This document shows positions 21,521-30,957 of a stretch of 41,085 nucleotides of DNA, piece by piece (the first letter of the stretch is position 1; every line of letters starts with the position of its first letter). The translations under genes and the position numbers were made by a program. This stretch comes from a virus: IMG/VR virus record IMGVR_UViG_3300046499_000339, positions 1 to 41,085 of that record; one strand, given 5' to 3'. The notes under the pieces were generated by a model. That model worked only from the letters and a program-made list of their open reading frames with translations. It was not told the DNA's origin and did no database searches.

Positions 21521-21957
21521 CCGATGATCCCTTGCGAGTAGGTGGCGCGGCCGCCGTCGAAGTGCGCGGTCAGCACCTGCTGGCGCGGCGCGCCGGCCGC
21601 GAGCCCGAGGTGCACCCAGGTGCCCTCGTAGATCAGCTGGTCGAAGGCGATGTCGCTGGCGCCGATCATGTGCGCCAGCTCGCGCGGCGCGATGCCGCTG
21701 CAGCTGATGTCGGCGGCCAGCCCGAGGGTGTGGGCGCTGGCCGGCGCGCCGCCGACCCAGCGGTTCAGGTCCGGGCAGCGGTAGCCGCTCGAGACGGCCA
21801 GTGGCCGGCCGACCAGGGCGCGCACCTGCTCGAGCGTCGCGGCGAGCGCGGTCAGGTTGCGCACCGTCGCCGCGTCCGGCTGGTTGTTGATGCCGCGCCG
21901 GGTGGCCACCTGGGAGGCGACCAGCTCCTCGAGCGTGAAGTTGGCGGACAGCTTCAC
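21517..21957 (-). CDS. Endolysin, peptidase M15 family
   Basis: A 146-aa protein from a GTG overlapping the holin stop (GTGA): MKLSANFTLEELVASQVATR. The zinc-site motifs of M15 D-Ala/L-Ala-D-Glu peptidases are visible: SSGYRCPDLN, SAHTLGLAADI (His and Asp ligands) and TWVHLGL (third His). It has no signal peptide, so it needs the holin. Confidence 0.88.
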   Translation of the reverse strand: MKLSANFTLEELVASQVATRRGINNQPDAATVRNLTALAATLEQVRALVGRPLAVSSGYRCPDLNRWVGGAPASAHTLGLAADISCSGIAPRELAHMIGASDIAFDQLIYEGTWVHLGLAAGAPRQQVLTAHFDGGRATYSQGIIG

Positions 21958-22334
21958 AGCGCGGCCTTCACTTCCTCGACGACGTCGGCCAGGTCGCTGT
22001 CCTTGCGCTTGGCGATGTAGTTGAACAGCCAGCGCACCAGCGCCCAGCCGGGCAAGCCGCAGGCAAACACCAGGCCCAGCATCGCGACCAGGCCGATCGG
22101 CGTGGCGGCCCACGCCTGCAGCTCGAAATGCTGAATCACGGCAGCGCCGCCGCCGATCGAGGCCATCACGGTCGAGATCATGCCGACCGCCCATTCCTTG
22201 GGGCTGCGCGGCGTCATCGCGCACATTACCACCACCGCGGCCAGGCCGGCCCCGATCGCGCCGACGCCAGCCGCGCCTCCGATGAGTTTCCAGCCCACGG
22301 CGCCGGCGGCTGCGCCAGATATCGGTTCGCTCAT
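21954..22334 (-). CDS. Putative holin
   Basis: A 126-aa protein (MSEPISGAAAGAVGWKLIGG) with about three membrane segments (16-38, 55-70, 78-103) and a charged C-terminus (KRKDSDLADVVEEVKAAL), the class I holin profile. First gene of the lysis cassette, directly before the endolysin. In-frame ATGs at 22346 and 22361 could give longer forms (dual-start regulation is possible). Confidence 0.75.
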   Translation of the reverse strand: MSEPISGAAAGAVGWKLIGGAAGVGAIGAGLAAVVVMCAMTPRSPKEWAVGMISTVMASIGGGAAVIQHFELQAWAATPIGLVAMLGLVFACGLPGWALVRWLFNYIAKRKDSDLADVVEEVKAAL

Positions 22335-22440
22335 TTGTGCTTTCATCGTGAGGTGTTGCATGCGTCGGTCGGGTCTCCACGGGACGGAGGACAGCAGGAT
22401 CGGCTGCCCACTAAAGTGCGTTTATTTTGTGACTTCGGGC

Positions 22441-22465
22441 GTCTCATTTCTCGGAAATATGAGAC
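22441..22465. promoter_or_regulatory. 25-bp dyad, copy A (before the lysis cassette)
   Basis: Arms GTCTCA and TGAGAC flank the core TTCTCGGAAA. 22 of 25 bases are identical to copies at 36118-36142 and 37874-37898. It lies between the end of the tail operon and the holin gene, about 107 bp upstream of the holin ATG on the minus strand. Confidence 0.85.
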
Positions 22466-22472
22466 TGCTTGC

Positions 22473-22495
22473 CGGGCCGGCGGCGCGCCGGCCCG
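22473..22495 (-). terminator. GC-rich hairpin after the tail operon
   Basis: A perfect 9-bp stem (CGGGCCGGC / GCCGGCCCG) with a 5-nt loop, 3 bp after the last tail gene stop on the minus strand. No U-run follows, so termination may need a factor or the hairpin may protect the mRNA. Confidence 0.55.
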
Positions 22496-22498
22496 CGG

Positions 22499-22978
22499 TC
22501 ATGCCGCCACCATCGCCAGCTTCGGGTAGTTGCACTGGCGCAGATTGTTCGGGGTGACGCGCTTGGCCTCGTCCGGGTCAAGCAGGACCGTGCCGCCCGC
22601 CATCAGCAGCGCAAAAACCAGCTCCGAGCACCACCACTTGCCGGTGTCTGCCCAATTCTGGGACTGCAGCAGCGGCAGGCCAATCGCACCGGGGAAGTCG
22701 TAGGGCTTTTTATCCTGGGCCTCGCCGAACTTGACCGCATCATCCAGGTCGGGAACCCAGACCGGCATGTCCTGGTAGCGCACGATGCCCTTCATCGCCA
22801 CCTCTACCGGCACGGCGCGGCAGCCGTGGGTCATGGTCGCCTCGTAGGCGCGGCCGTCGATGATGGCCATCACGTGCGAAAGCAGTTCCGGCGAGCCCGA
22901 GGCCGCGCCGATCAGCAGGCTGCCGGGGTTGTACGGCCAGCGCGAGGTATAGCGGACGGTGACGAGGCCCGAGCGCAT
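22499..22978 (-). CDS. Permuted NlpC/P60 papain-like hydrolase (YiiX-type), tail-associated
   Basis: A 159-aa protein from the ATG at 22978 (MRSGLVTVRYTS), overlapping the previous stop. The order of motifs is permuted: His in LLSHVMAIIDG (about residue 34) first, and Cys in the WWCSELVFALL motif (about residue 122) last, with 'KPYDFPGAI' before it. This is the YiiX/NlpC-permuted layout. Position at the end of the tail genes suggests a virion enzyme that cuts peptidoglycan or lipid-linked substrates at entry. Confidence 0.7.
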   Translation of the reverse strand: MRSGLVTVRYTSRWPYNPGSLLIGAASGSPELLSHVMAIIDGRAYEATMTHGCRAVPVEVAMKGIVRYQDMPVWVPDLDDAVKFGEAQDKKPYDFPGAIGLPLLQSQNWADTGKWWCSELVFALLMAGGTVLLDPDEAKRVTPNNLRQCNYPKLAMVAA

Positions 22979-23448
22979 CACAGCACCGTCGCCTTGACGA
23001 ACAGCGCGTCGAGCTTGGCCGGGGTGTCGTAGCCGATGGCGCCGGCAATCTGGATCAGCATCGGCCAGTCGCGCAGGAACTCCAGCGAGTTGTCCCAGTC
23101 GTTCTGCGCGGTCGCCTTGCTGATCGCCCCTTCCGGCGTGCCATCGTCCAGCGCGTCGATCACCGGCTGCACGAGTGCCAGCCTGCCCTCGTTGATGAGC
23201 GCCTGAATCGCCTGGCGGCGGTACACTTTCTTTGGCACCGGCACCGCCTGGGGCTTGGCCACCGGCGCCGCGCCGTCCCACGTGTAGTCGGCAGGCGCGA
23301 AGCTGTCCGGCAGATCAGTGTCCACGAGGGCCCAGCCGTCCAGCACGTGCTTGGGGAAGATGGCGTCACACGACACGATGTTGTCGCCGTCGTCGGTGAA
23401 CGGGCCGCAGGCCAGGATGGCGCTGCCATGGATCAGGAGCTGGGTCAA
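22978..23448 (-). CDS. Hypothetical tail-module protein
   Basis: A 156-aa protein from a TTG (MTQLLIHGSAILACGPF) that overlaps the tail fibre stop and has GAGGTGG upstream. N-terminal beta-rich block, a Pro/Lys linker, then a helical domain (YRRQAIQALINEGRLALVQP ... WPMLIQIAGAIGYDTPAKLD). The C-terminal pattern is familiar from proteins that follow fibre genes in siphophages; it may be a fibre assembly or attachment protein. Confidence 0.65.
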   Translation of the reverse strand: MTQLLIHGSAILACGPFTDDGDNIVSCDAIFPKHVLDGWALVDTDLPDSFAPADYTWDGAAPVAKPQAVPVPKKVYRRQAIQALINEGRLALVQPVIDALDDGTPEGAISKATAQNDWDNSLEFLRDWPMLIQIAGAIGYDTPAKLDALFVKATVL

Positions 23449-25577
23449 GCGGCCACCTCGATGTTCAGGATACGGAGTTGTTGGGCGCCGCTTGCCGCCG
23501 ATCCGGCGGTGGTCGCCGCCAGCAGCAGGCGGTTGGACGAGACCGCCGCCAGCGGGTAGGCGGTGGGCCCACCGAGGTTGGGCAGCGAGACCGTGCCCCG
23601 GCGCGCCAGCGCATCCCCATTCGAGCGCAGCACCGGCAAGGACGAGGAGTTCGGGCTGAACAGCAGGTAGTCGCCCTGCGACAGGCGCACGCTCGGCACC
23701 GCGTCGGCCTGGACGGCCGGCGACAGCTCCGGCAGCGCGTGGCCGTTGCCGTAGGTGATCGTGGTGCCGTTGATCTTGTGCGGGACGGCGAGCTTTCGCC
23801 ATGCGCCGGCGGCGCCGTGCTGGGTGATCGCGAGGAAGTCGGTAGGGGTCTGCATCGCCAGCGCGCCGTAGCCGGAGGCGCCGGACGCCGCGCTGCAAAA
23901 GCTGCCGTACAGCGTTGCGCCCTTGGTCAGCGTGCCGGCGCTTTCGGTGAGCACGCAAGCAATCGAGGCAGCCGCGCCGGATGACTGGTCATACCACAGC
24001 AGCGCGGAGTTGGTGCCTAGCGGATACAGGCGTGGGTTGTAGCGCGTTGCGCCGTTCGCGGCGGAGGTGACGTCGCTGGCGGTACCGGCATCCATCGTCA
24101 AGGCCGCGCCCCACGTCACGCTGGTGCCGCTGATCGTGCATGCAGCTGCCGTTGTATTTCCACTGCTACCAATGGCGATTGCCTTGGTGGCGGACAGCAC
24201 GCACAGCGACGGCGCACTTCCTGCAATTGTTACAGGACAGGCAACACTTGCACCGACGGTGCAGGTAGTGCCAGTTACCGTGACCACTGCAACGCTCAGG
24301 GAATTGCCGAAACCGGCCAGCGCGGTTGTGGCAGTCAGCGCATAAATTTGCAGAGTGGATGCACTAGACCCGTTAATCGTGATTGCTGTGCCAATGGTGA
24401 CGGTCGAGCCGGAAACCGAAATCGCGACGGCGCTGGTCGCAGGGGTGGAGCTGGTTAAGATCGCGGCAAATAAGGTGCTGGACAACTGTGCAATCTTTGG
24501 CACTCCCTTGGAATCCTCTCCAGACCAACTGCCAAAGCTATCGGCGTAGGTCAGGGCCGCAGCAGCCCCGACCGCGATGCTCGTGCCCGTGGCAGTAAGT
24601 ACCACGGCCTGATGGTCGCTCGCACTGGCGCCAAAGAAGACGATGACCTGCCCGGCCCCGGTTTTGAAGGCTGCGCGCGGTGCGCTGCCCGCCACCGAGG
24701 ACACTGTCACCGGCGTGCCCACTGCCTTGCCCGTGTTATCCACGATGAAAGCCGCAAAGCCCGACGACAGCGCCGCGAAGTGCAGCGACGTGTTGGCATC
24801 GAGCGCGACGAACGGCGCATAAACCGTGCCGGCGTAGGTCGTGGACAGGGTCTGGTCGAGCGTGACCAGGCCCGGCTCCAGGCTGCTGCCGTTGATGCTC
24901 CAGGTACCGGCCGCCGTCGCGCTGCTCTCCAGGCTCAGGTAGGCGGTGCCGCCGGGCGCCACGCCCACCAGCAGCGTGCCAGCGTTATCCCGCACCCCGA
25001 ATGCGTAGCTGCCGCTGTTGCGGATCACAAACAGCGGGCCGCCGACCGGCAGCGTGGTCGCGTCGGGCAGCGTCACGGATTTGCCCAGCGCCGTCATCGC
25101 GATCGCCTGCAGGCCTGCCGAGGTGTTGGTCAGCGCCACATTCGCGGCGCTGGTCTGCGTGTTCACCGCGGTAGGTGTCGGAGTAGCAATGACCCGCGCC
25201 CAGTTCGTCGCATCGTTGCTGGGGTCGGTCGTGCCGGCGCCGGCGGTCTTGCGGCGGTAGGTCTGGAAGTTGACCAGGCTGATACGGTTGTCGCCGATGG
25301 CGTAGGTGGTCCCGCTGGCCCACATCGTCGCATTGGCGGTCTGGGTGGCGGTGCCGGCGGCGGCGGATGCGGTACTGGCCGAGCTTGCCGCAGCCACGGC
25401 GTTGTTGTAGCAGTCGACCGCGTTGTTATAGGCGTTGGTCGCGACGTTGCCGAATGACGTCACGGCGCCGGTCAGCCACAGGATGAAGGCGTCGAGCCGA
25501 TCGCTGAACGTGGTGCGGTCGCTGCGCTGGATGGGCGCCGGCGCCGGAGCGATGGTCGGCGGTGGTGTTTGGCTCAT
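23445..25577 (-). CDS. Tail fibre / receptor-binding protein with probable seven-bladed propeller
   Basis: A 710-aa protein. Pro-rich start, a helical region (about 25-80), and a CBM5/12-like module at about 84-128 (MWASGTTYAIGDNRIS to ATNWARV). From about 270 to 640 are seven spaced copies of a motif like Gly-Thr-Ser-Val-Thr-x-Gly-x-Ala: GTSIAVGAAAAL, GSTVTIGTAITI, GTTCTVGASVAC, GTSVTWGAALTM, GTLTKGATLYG, GTTITYGNGHAL and a first degenerate one (GKAVGTPVTV). That is the pattern of propeller blades. Codon composition in the middle (24100-24550) is less GC-biased than in the flanks. Probably the host-recognition fibre. Confidence 0.75.
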   Translation of the reverse strand: MSQTPPPTIAPAPAPIQRSDRTTFSDRLDAFILWLTGAVTSFGNVATNAYNNAVDCYNNAVAAASSASTASAAAGTATQTANATMWASGTTYAIGDNRISLVNFQTYRRKTAGAGTTDPSNDATNWARVIATPTPTAVNTQTSAANVALTNTSAGLQAIAMTALGKSVTLPDATTLPVGGPLFVIRNSGSYAFGVRDNAGTLLVGVAPGGTAYLSLESSATAAGTWSINGSSLEPGLVTLDQTLSTTYAGTVYAPFVALDANTSLHFAALSSGFAAFIVDNTGKAVGTPVTVSSVAGSAPRAAFKTGAGQVIVFFGASASDHQAVVLTATGTSIAVGAAAALTYADSFGSWSGEDSKGVPKIAQLSSTLFAAILTSSTPATSAVAISVSGSTVTIGTAITINGSSASTLQIYALTATTALAGFGNSLSVAVVTVTGTTCTVGASVACPVTIAGSAPSLCVLSATKAIAIGSSGNTTAAACTISGTSVTWGAALTMDAGTASDVTSAANGATRYNPRLYPLGTNSALLWYDQSSGAAASIACVLTESAGTLTKGATLYGSFCSAASGASGYGALAMQTPTDFLAITQHGAAGAWRKLAVPHKINGTTITYGNGHALPELSPAVQADAVPSVRLSQGDYLLFSPNSSSLPVLRSNGDALARRGTVSLPNLGGPTAYPLAAVSSNRLLLAATTAGSAASGAQQLRILNIEVAA

Positions 25578-26509
25578 CAGATCATTCCTTTGGTGTTGGT
25601 AGTTAGCAGACAGCTGGTTGGGGCGTCGTAGTCGATCTCGCCAGAGATGAGGCCGAACCCGCGCAGGTCGCTGTATGCGTTGGCCTGGGCGGCGATGACC
25701 ACCACCGGCACAGCCATCACGCTGCGCAGCACGCCGCCGACGTGGGGCGCTTCGGACAGGTCGATGCGCGCGCTGACGTCCATGTCGACCGCCGCTTTGC
25801 CGGGCACGATCTCGGTATTGCCAAACTCGTCGGTGTCGACGAAGGCGTAACTCTTCGGCTTGATCTTCACGCCGCGCAAGGTGGCGCCCAGCGCCTGCAG
25901 GTCACCGACGGCCAGCATGCCGCACTTGACCGGGCCGCTGGTCTTGGTCAGCGTCAGCGTCAGTTCCGCGTTGCTGTACTGGTCGATCTGGCTGGCCAGG
26001 TAATCGGTCTGCGGCCGGAACGGGCTGAAGAAGTACTCGTCGTAGTCGCCCGGCGTCGACGCCTCCAGCGAACTGGTGGCCGTGAGGATCACATTGCCGC
26101 CTGGCGCATCCCTGACCGTGGCGATCAGCGACTCCGCGTCGATCCCGCCCACCCAGAAGGCATTGAAGCCGCCCGGGTGCAGCACCACGGTCAGCGGCGA
26201 GGCGGCCACCGTCTGGGTGCCGGCCTGGTTGTCGAACATGGCCCACTTGTTGGTGGCGCTGTAGTTCTGCCAGTAAGCCGGAATGGTGCCAACGCCGACG
26301 CGGTTGACGGCGTCGGTCGGGTCCTTGCCCAGGTTGCCGTCGACCAGGCTGCGGTAGACGCGGTGGGTGACGGGGCTGATGCAGAATTCGCCGGCGGCAT
26401 AGGTGGTGCCGGCGGCCCACGCCGGATACTCGTTCTCGGCCACCGTGCTGCTGGTCAGCGCCGCATCGCCGATCGCCAGCGGAATCAGAATGCTCAGGTT
26501 TTCCCTCAT
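25577..26509 (-). CDS. Tail tip/fibre-associated protein with CBM5/12-like module
   Basis: A 310-aa protein from the ATG at 26509 (MRENLSILIPLAIGD), with ATGA overlap to the tape measure stop and TGATG to the fibre gene. Residues about 28-60 (YPAWAAGTTYAAGEFCISPV to LGKDP) resemble the chitin-binding CBM5/12 fold, as in the next gene. The rest is beta-rich. Probably distal tail. Confidence 0.7.
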   Translation of the reverse strand: MRENLSILIPLAIGDAALTSSTVAENEYPAWAAGTTYAAGEFCISPVTHRVYRSLVDGNLGKDPTDAVNRVGVGTIPAYWQNYSATNKWAMFDNQAGTQTVAASPLTVVLHPGGFNAFWVGGIDAESLIATVRDAPGGNVILTATSSLEASTPGDYDEYFFSPFRPQTDYLASQIDQYSNAELTLTLTKTSGPVKCGMLAVGDLQALGATLRGVKIKPKSYAFVDTDEFGNTEIVPGKAAVDMDVSARIDLSEAPHVGGVLRSVMAVPVVVIAAQANAYSDLRGFGLISGEIDYDAPTSCLLTTNTKGMI

Positions 26510-29500
26510 TTGCCCACCGCCTTGGTGCGCAGGTAGGCGCCCCCGCCCGTCACGTCGTTGAACTGATTGGCATGCTGGCCGGTGCTGGCGGCAATCCGGT
26601 CGAGCACCTCCTGCGTGCGCGCCGCTTGCTCGCGCAGCAGGCGGACCTCGGCCACCAGCGCCGCATTGCCGGCGGCCGGGTCGGCCAGACGGCGCATCAG
26701 CTCGCGGTTGTCGGCGGCCGGGACCACGCGCTCGCCGGCGTGCAGCAGGGCCGGCATGTCTTCCGGGATGATGTTGGCGCCGGCCGCGAACGGGTGCAGC
26801 TTCTGGTATTCGGCGCTGTTCTTGATGCCGGCGCCGATCGCGTCGAGCGAGGCGCCGCCCGACAGCCAAAACTGCAGGCCGGGCGCGTCGGCGCTGTGGC
26901 CAAGCAGCGACTGGTACAGCGCCTGCACCTTCGCTTCGGCCGAGTTGTTGATGGCCCCGACGATCGAGCTGGTCGAGACGCCGTTGGCGGCCTGCTGCTG
27001 CCAGTAGGCCATCCCGGCGGCGTCCGGCGCGCGCCCGAGCGCGCCGGCGTAGGCCTGATTGATGGCGGCGCCCGAGGCGACCATCGGGTTGGCCTGGGCC
27101 GCCAGGATCGCCGAGGCCAGCCCGCGCATGGCCTGGTCGATCGACAGCAGCGTGGTCGACTGGCCCTTGAGTACGTCGATCTGCGACTGCGCGCTGTCCA
27201 GCACGCCGTCGAGCGACTTGGCCTGCTGGTTCAGGGCATCGAGCGACTTCTGCTCGACCGACAGCGAGTTGTCGGTGATGCCGGCCAGCTGCGCGATGTC
27301 GTTCCGGGTGCGGTTGAAGTCGCTCAGGTAGTCCTGGTAGGACGAGAACTTGCGCGGGTCGCTCTGGCCCGCGAGCGCCAGCGCGCTCTTCAGGCTGTCG
27401 GCGGACGGCAGCGCGCCGCCCGCCTTGGCCGCGGCCAGCGCCGCGCGGATCTGGGCCTGGGCGGCGGCGCGGGCGGCGCCGTCCTGGCCGGCTGCGCGCA
27501 TGCCGTCAATGGTGCCGTGCAGCGAGTCGGACAGCGAGGTGAGCTTGCCGACGATCTCGGTCTCGGCATCGATGCGCTGCTGCAGCGCCGCCTTTTCGCG
27601 CCCGACCACTTTCTGCAGCACCGAGAAGGCGTCATCCACCCCGCCCAGCAGGCCGCTGGCGGCGTCCTTCATCTGCTGCTGGGCGGCAGCCTGCTTCTCG
27701 AGCGCATCGGTGGTCGCGTCGATCTGCGGATGGACAAGCGCGAACGCCTCCTCCAGCTTCATCATGCCCGCGAATTCTTTCGCGCCGGCCTCGGTCAGGA
27801 TTTTCCCGGACGCCACCAGCTGGTCGATATGATCCTTGAACTGCACGCGCGTCGTGATGGAGGATAGGCCGAGGTCCGCCATCGCCGCGCCTAGCGCTTC
27901 CTCGACCGGCGCCAGGCGCTGGGCGTCGGTCAGGAAGTTCTGCGCGTAGAACGCGGCCTGCTGGCCCAGCACCTGTACCCCGCCGGCCAGCGCGATCAGC
28001 TGCTCGCGGGCGGCGGCCGACTCCATGCCTTTGCCGCCGAACAGCGCCCTGGCCGAGGTGCCGAGCAGCTGCGCCATCTGGTCGGTGGCCTGGAAGTCGC
28101 CGGCCAGCCGTTGCAGGGTGGCGGACGCCGTCTCGCCAGTCTGGGAAAACTTGGCCAGGTCCGGCACCAGCTTGGTCGACAGCTCGTCGCCGATGTCGCC
28201 GAACAGCTTGGTGATCAGCTCCTGGTTCTTGGCGTCGTCGTTGGTCAGCTGCAGGTTGATCGCCTTGGTGTAGCCGTCGATCTGGTCGACCTGCGCGCCG
28301 AGCGCGCTGCCGAAGCCCTTGACCGCGATGAGCATCGCCTGGATGGTCGCGTCAAAACCGGCGTCCTGCGCAACGCTCAGATCGCTTGTCTGCGGATAGC
28401 GCTTATCGCTGCGAAACAGCCCACCCTTTTCCACGATGTTTGACAGCAGATGCGCATCCAATCCTGCACTGTTGACCGTGCCCTGCAGGAACTGCGACTC
28501 CACCTCCGGGTTCTTGCGGCCGAGCAGGCGCGCATAGGTCGACTGACCGGAGAAGATATTCGCGGCGCTGTTGCTCAGGCCGATCCCCCGCAGAATGCTG
28601 TCAAAGGCCATGCTGCCGCCGCTGAGCTTGAGCGGGTCCTCCAGCGTCCCGTTCCTGGCGTCCCAGCCCTGGCTATAGAGCGAGTGCGACAAGGCCATGC
28701 CGGCCGCGATCCAGCCCGCAATCGGGATCGCATACGCGCCGGCACTGGCGCCAGCTGCCCCACTGGCAGCGGTTGCTGTACCAGCTGTTGCGCCGGCTGC
28801 GCCGCCAGACAGTTCAGCCATGACGGCGGCGGCGCCGGGCGTACTCATGCCAACGCCATAGGCTGTTGCCGCCTGCGATCCGAACATGCCCCCGAACGAC
28901 GACACGATCGAGCCCATGCTGCTAGACAGCCCGGCCGAAAAGCCCGAGTACATGGTCTTGCCCATGCTGTACAGGCTGGAGGCACTCTGGGCGGCGCCGA
29001 TCAGGTTGGTGCTGCCGGGGGCACCCGTGGACGCCTGCGCCGTGCTGGGCATAAACATGGAGGACCAGGCATTGCCGACCGCGTTCCCGATCGGCGACAG
29101 AACCGGTCGCAGCACCATGGTGCGGAACAAGTCCTGCAGGTACTCGGCCGCGCTCTTCCCACCGCGCATGATGTCGTCGGTCAGCGACTGCCCGATCTGC
29201 TCCGAGGCGCGCTTGTACTCGGCCACCAGATCGTCGGCCGACTTCTTGTAGGCTTCCTTGGCCTCGACGTCGCCCAGCGCGGCGGCGCTGCGCTTTTTCA
29301 CCGCGATCAGCCGTTCGAGCGCCTCGATCTCGTCGAGCGTCATGCCGGTCGAGGCGCGCTGCGCGAGCTGCTCCTCGAGGCGCGCCACTTCCTGCGCTTC
29401 GATGGCGGCCTTGGACAGGCCGAAGGTGCGCGCCAGCTCCTCGTTCTGTTCGGCTTCCTTGACCGCCGTCTCGAGCGACTTGGCCCGATCGTCATCCAGC

Positions 29501-30939
29501 TCTTTGGAGATCTTCGCCATCGCCTCGGCGCCGGCGACCGCGCGCTTCTGGGACGCGACCACCTGCTCGTTCACGGCGAGCTGGCCGATCAGTTGTTCGT
29601 AGGCCGCCTTGTTCTGCGGCGTCAGCTTGAGCTTGCCGGCGCGCAGCTGCTCATCGAGGTCGACCTGCAGCTTCTGCGCCTCGGTCAGCTTGCCCAGGCC
29701 CGCCGCTTCCTGGGCGGTGGCGGCGATCTTCGCCTTGACCGCCGCGGTCAGGCCGGCATAGGTCTCTTGCTCTTTCCTGGCTTCCGCCTCGGCCGCCTTG
29801 CGCGCCTCCTCGTTCAGCTTCAGGAACTCGGCCGCCTTGGCCTTGGCCGCCTTGGCGTCCTTGGCCGCCTGTTCCCCGCCCTCGGCCTTCGGCGGCGCCG
29901 TCATCTCCTTCTCGATCCCGCTGATCTGGGCGCGCAGCCCGGCCAGGCGCTGTTCGAGCTTTTCCTCCGAGTCGCCGAACAGCCAGCGCCCCACGAAGCC
30001 GACCGCCGGCGCGTCCTTGGCCAGCGCCAGGTCGCGCTGGACGTGCTCGAGCTCGCCCCGCAGGTTCTTCAGCTTGACCTCGGCGCTGGAAAACTCGTCG
30101 GTGAAGGCGAACTTGCCCAGCGCGCCCATGGCCACCCACAGCGCCTGCAGCTTGCCCGACTCCTCATAGGCGTTGGTGACGGCCTTGGTGATGTCGGTCA
30201 TGGCCGGCAGCATCTCGCCGGCCAGCTTCATCTTGGCGCCGGTCGCGGCGGTCTGCAGCTCGGCCAGCTTGTCGTTGAACTCGTCGGCCCGGTCGGCCAT
30301 CTCCTGGGTGGTGTGGGACAGCGCCTTGCCCTTCTCGACCATCTCGCCGATGTTCTTGCTGCCTTCCATCAGCAGCGGCGCCGACGAGGCCCAGGTCTTG
30401 CCGAGCGCCTCCGCGCCCAGGGCGGCGCGGGTCTGCGGGTCGTCGATCGCCGAGAACACGTCGGCCAGCTGCTTGAACGCCTCGATCGGATCCTTGGCCG
30501 TCACGCCCAGCCGGGCGAAGCGCTCGGCGTCCTTGCCCATCGCCACGGACAGCTTGTTGATCGACGCCGCAATGCCCTCGAGGTCGCCGCCCGACTGCTC
30601 GGCGGCCAGCTTCAGGCCGGCCAGATCGGCCACGGCGATGCCGGTCGATTTCTTCAGGTCGTTGATGCTGTCGGCGGCGTCGACCGCGCCCCGGATCATC
30701 TCGGTGAACGCGCCGATGGTAAAGCCGGCCACGCTGATCTGCGCCAGGCTGGTCAGCGATTCGCGCAGGCTGCCCAGCTTGGAGTGGATGGCCGTGACTT
30801 GCCCGCTCAGCTTCTGGAACGAGCTCTCGTTCAGTTTCTTGAGGGAGTCGCCGACGCTGTCGATCTCCTGGCGCGCCGTGGCGGCGTCCTCGACCCGCAT
30901 CGAAATTGCAGCGCCCCCCGCTCCTGGACTATAAGACAT
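26506..30939 (-). CDS. Tail tape measure protein
   Basis: A 1477-aa protein, the longest in the window, as is usual. N-terminal coiled coil (VEDAATARQEIDSVGDSLKK), a hydrophobic/Gly-Ala-rich central section (about 640-780), long charged coiled coils (380-520) and a C-terminal region with two DUF4214-like repeats (YAGALGRAPDAAGMAYW and YQSLLGHSADAPGLQFW). The end carries 'PEDMPALLHAGERVVPAADN', common at tape measure C-termini. It sets tail length. The gene follows the tail chaperones, the standard order. Confidence 0.92.
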   Translation of the reverse strand: MSYSPGAGGAAISMRVEDAATARQEIDSVGDSLKKLNESSFQKLSGQVTAIHSKLGSLRESLTSLAQISVAGFTIGAFTEMIRGAVDAADSINDLKKSTGIAVADLAGLKLAAEQSGGDLEGIAASINKLSVAMGKDAERFARLGVTAKDPIEAFKQLADVFSAIDDPQTRAALGAEALGKTWASSAPLLMEGSKNIGEMVEKGKALSHTTQEMADRADEFNDKLAELQTAATGAKMKLAGEMLPAMTDITKAVTNAYEESGKLQALWVAMGALGKFAFTDEFSSAEVKLKNLRGELEHVQRDLALAKDAPAVGFVGRWLFGDSEEKLEQRLAGLRAQISGIEKEMTAPPKAEGGEQAAKDAKAAKAKAAEFLKLNEEARKAAEAEARKEQETYAGLTAAVKAKIAATAQEAAGLGKLTEAQKLQVDLDEQLRAGKLKLTPQNKAAYEQLIGQLAVNEQVVASQKRAVAGAEAMAKISKELDDDRAKSLETAVKEAEQNEELARTFGLSKAAIEAQEVARLEEQLAQRASTGMTLDEIEALERLIAVKKRSAAALGDVEAKEAYKKSADDLVAEYKRASEQIGQSLTDDIMRGGKSAAEYLQDLFRTMVLRPVLSPIGNAVGNAWSSMFMPSTAQASTGAPGSTNLIGAAQSASSLYSMGKTMYSGFSAGLSSSMGSIVSSFGGMFGSQAATAYGVGMSTPGAAAVMAELSGGAAGATAGTATAASGAAGASAGAYAIPIAGWIAAGMALSHSLYSQGWDARNGTLEDPLKLSGGSMAFDSILRGIGLSNSAANIFSGQSTYARLLGRKNPEVESQFLQGTVNSAGLDAHLLSNIVEKGGLFRSDKRYPQTSDLSVAQDAGFDATIQAMLIAVKGFGSALGAQVDQIDGYTKAINLQLTNDDAKNQELITKLFGDIGDELSTKLVPDLAKFSQTGETASATLQRLAGDFQATDQMAQLLGTSARALFGGKGMESAAAREQLIALAGGVQVLGQQAAFYAQNFLTDAQRLAPVEEALGAAMADLGLSSITTRVQFKDHIDQLVASGKILTEAGAKEFAGMMKLEEAFALVHPQIDATTDALEKQAAAQQQMKDAASGLLGGVDDAFSVLQKVVGREKAALQQRIDAETEIVGKLTSLSDSLHGTIDGMRAAGQDGAARAAAQAQIRAALAAAKAGGALPSADSLKSALALAGQSDPRKFSSYQDYLSDFNRTRNDIAQLAGITDNSLSVEQKSLDALNQQAKSLDGVLDSAQSQIDVLKGQSTTLLSIDQAMRGLASAILAAQANPMVASGAAINQAYAGALGRAPDAAGMAYWQQQAANGVSTSSIVGAINNSAEAKVQALYQSLLGHSADAPGLQFWLSGGASLDAIGAGIKNSAEYQKLHPFAAGANIIPEDMPALLHAGERVVPAADNRELMRRLADPAAGNAALVAEVRLLREQAARTQEVLDRIAASTGQHANQFNDVTGGGAYLRTKAVGK

Positions 30940-30957
30940 CGGCCTGCTCCATGATTA

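Noticed and set aside
28450-30954. Long plus-strand open frame opposite the tape measure gene
   Set aside because: Low-complexity Arg/Leu/Gly shadow; the tape measure frame explains the DNA.
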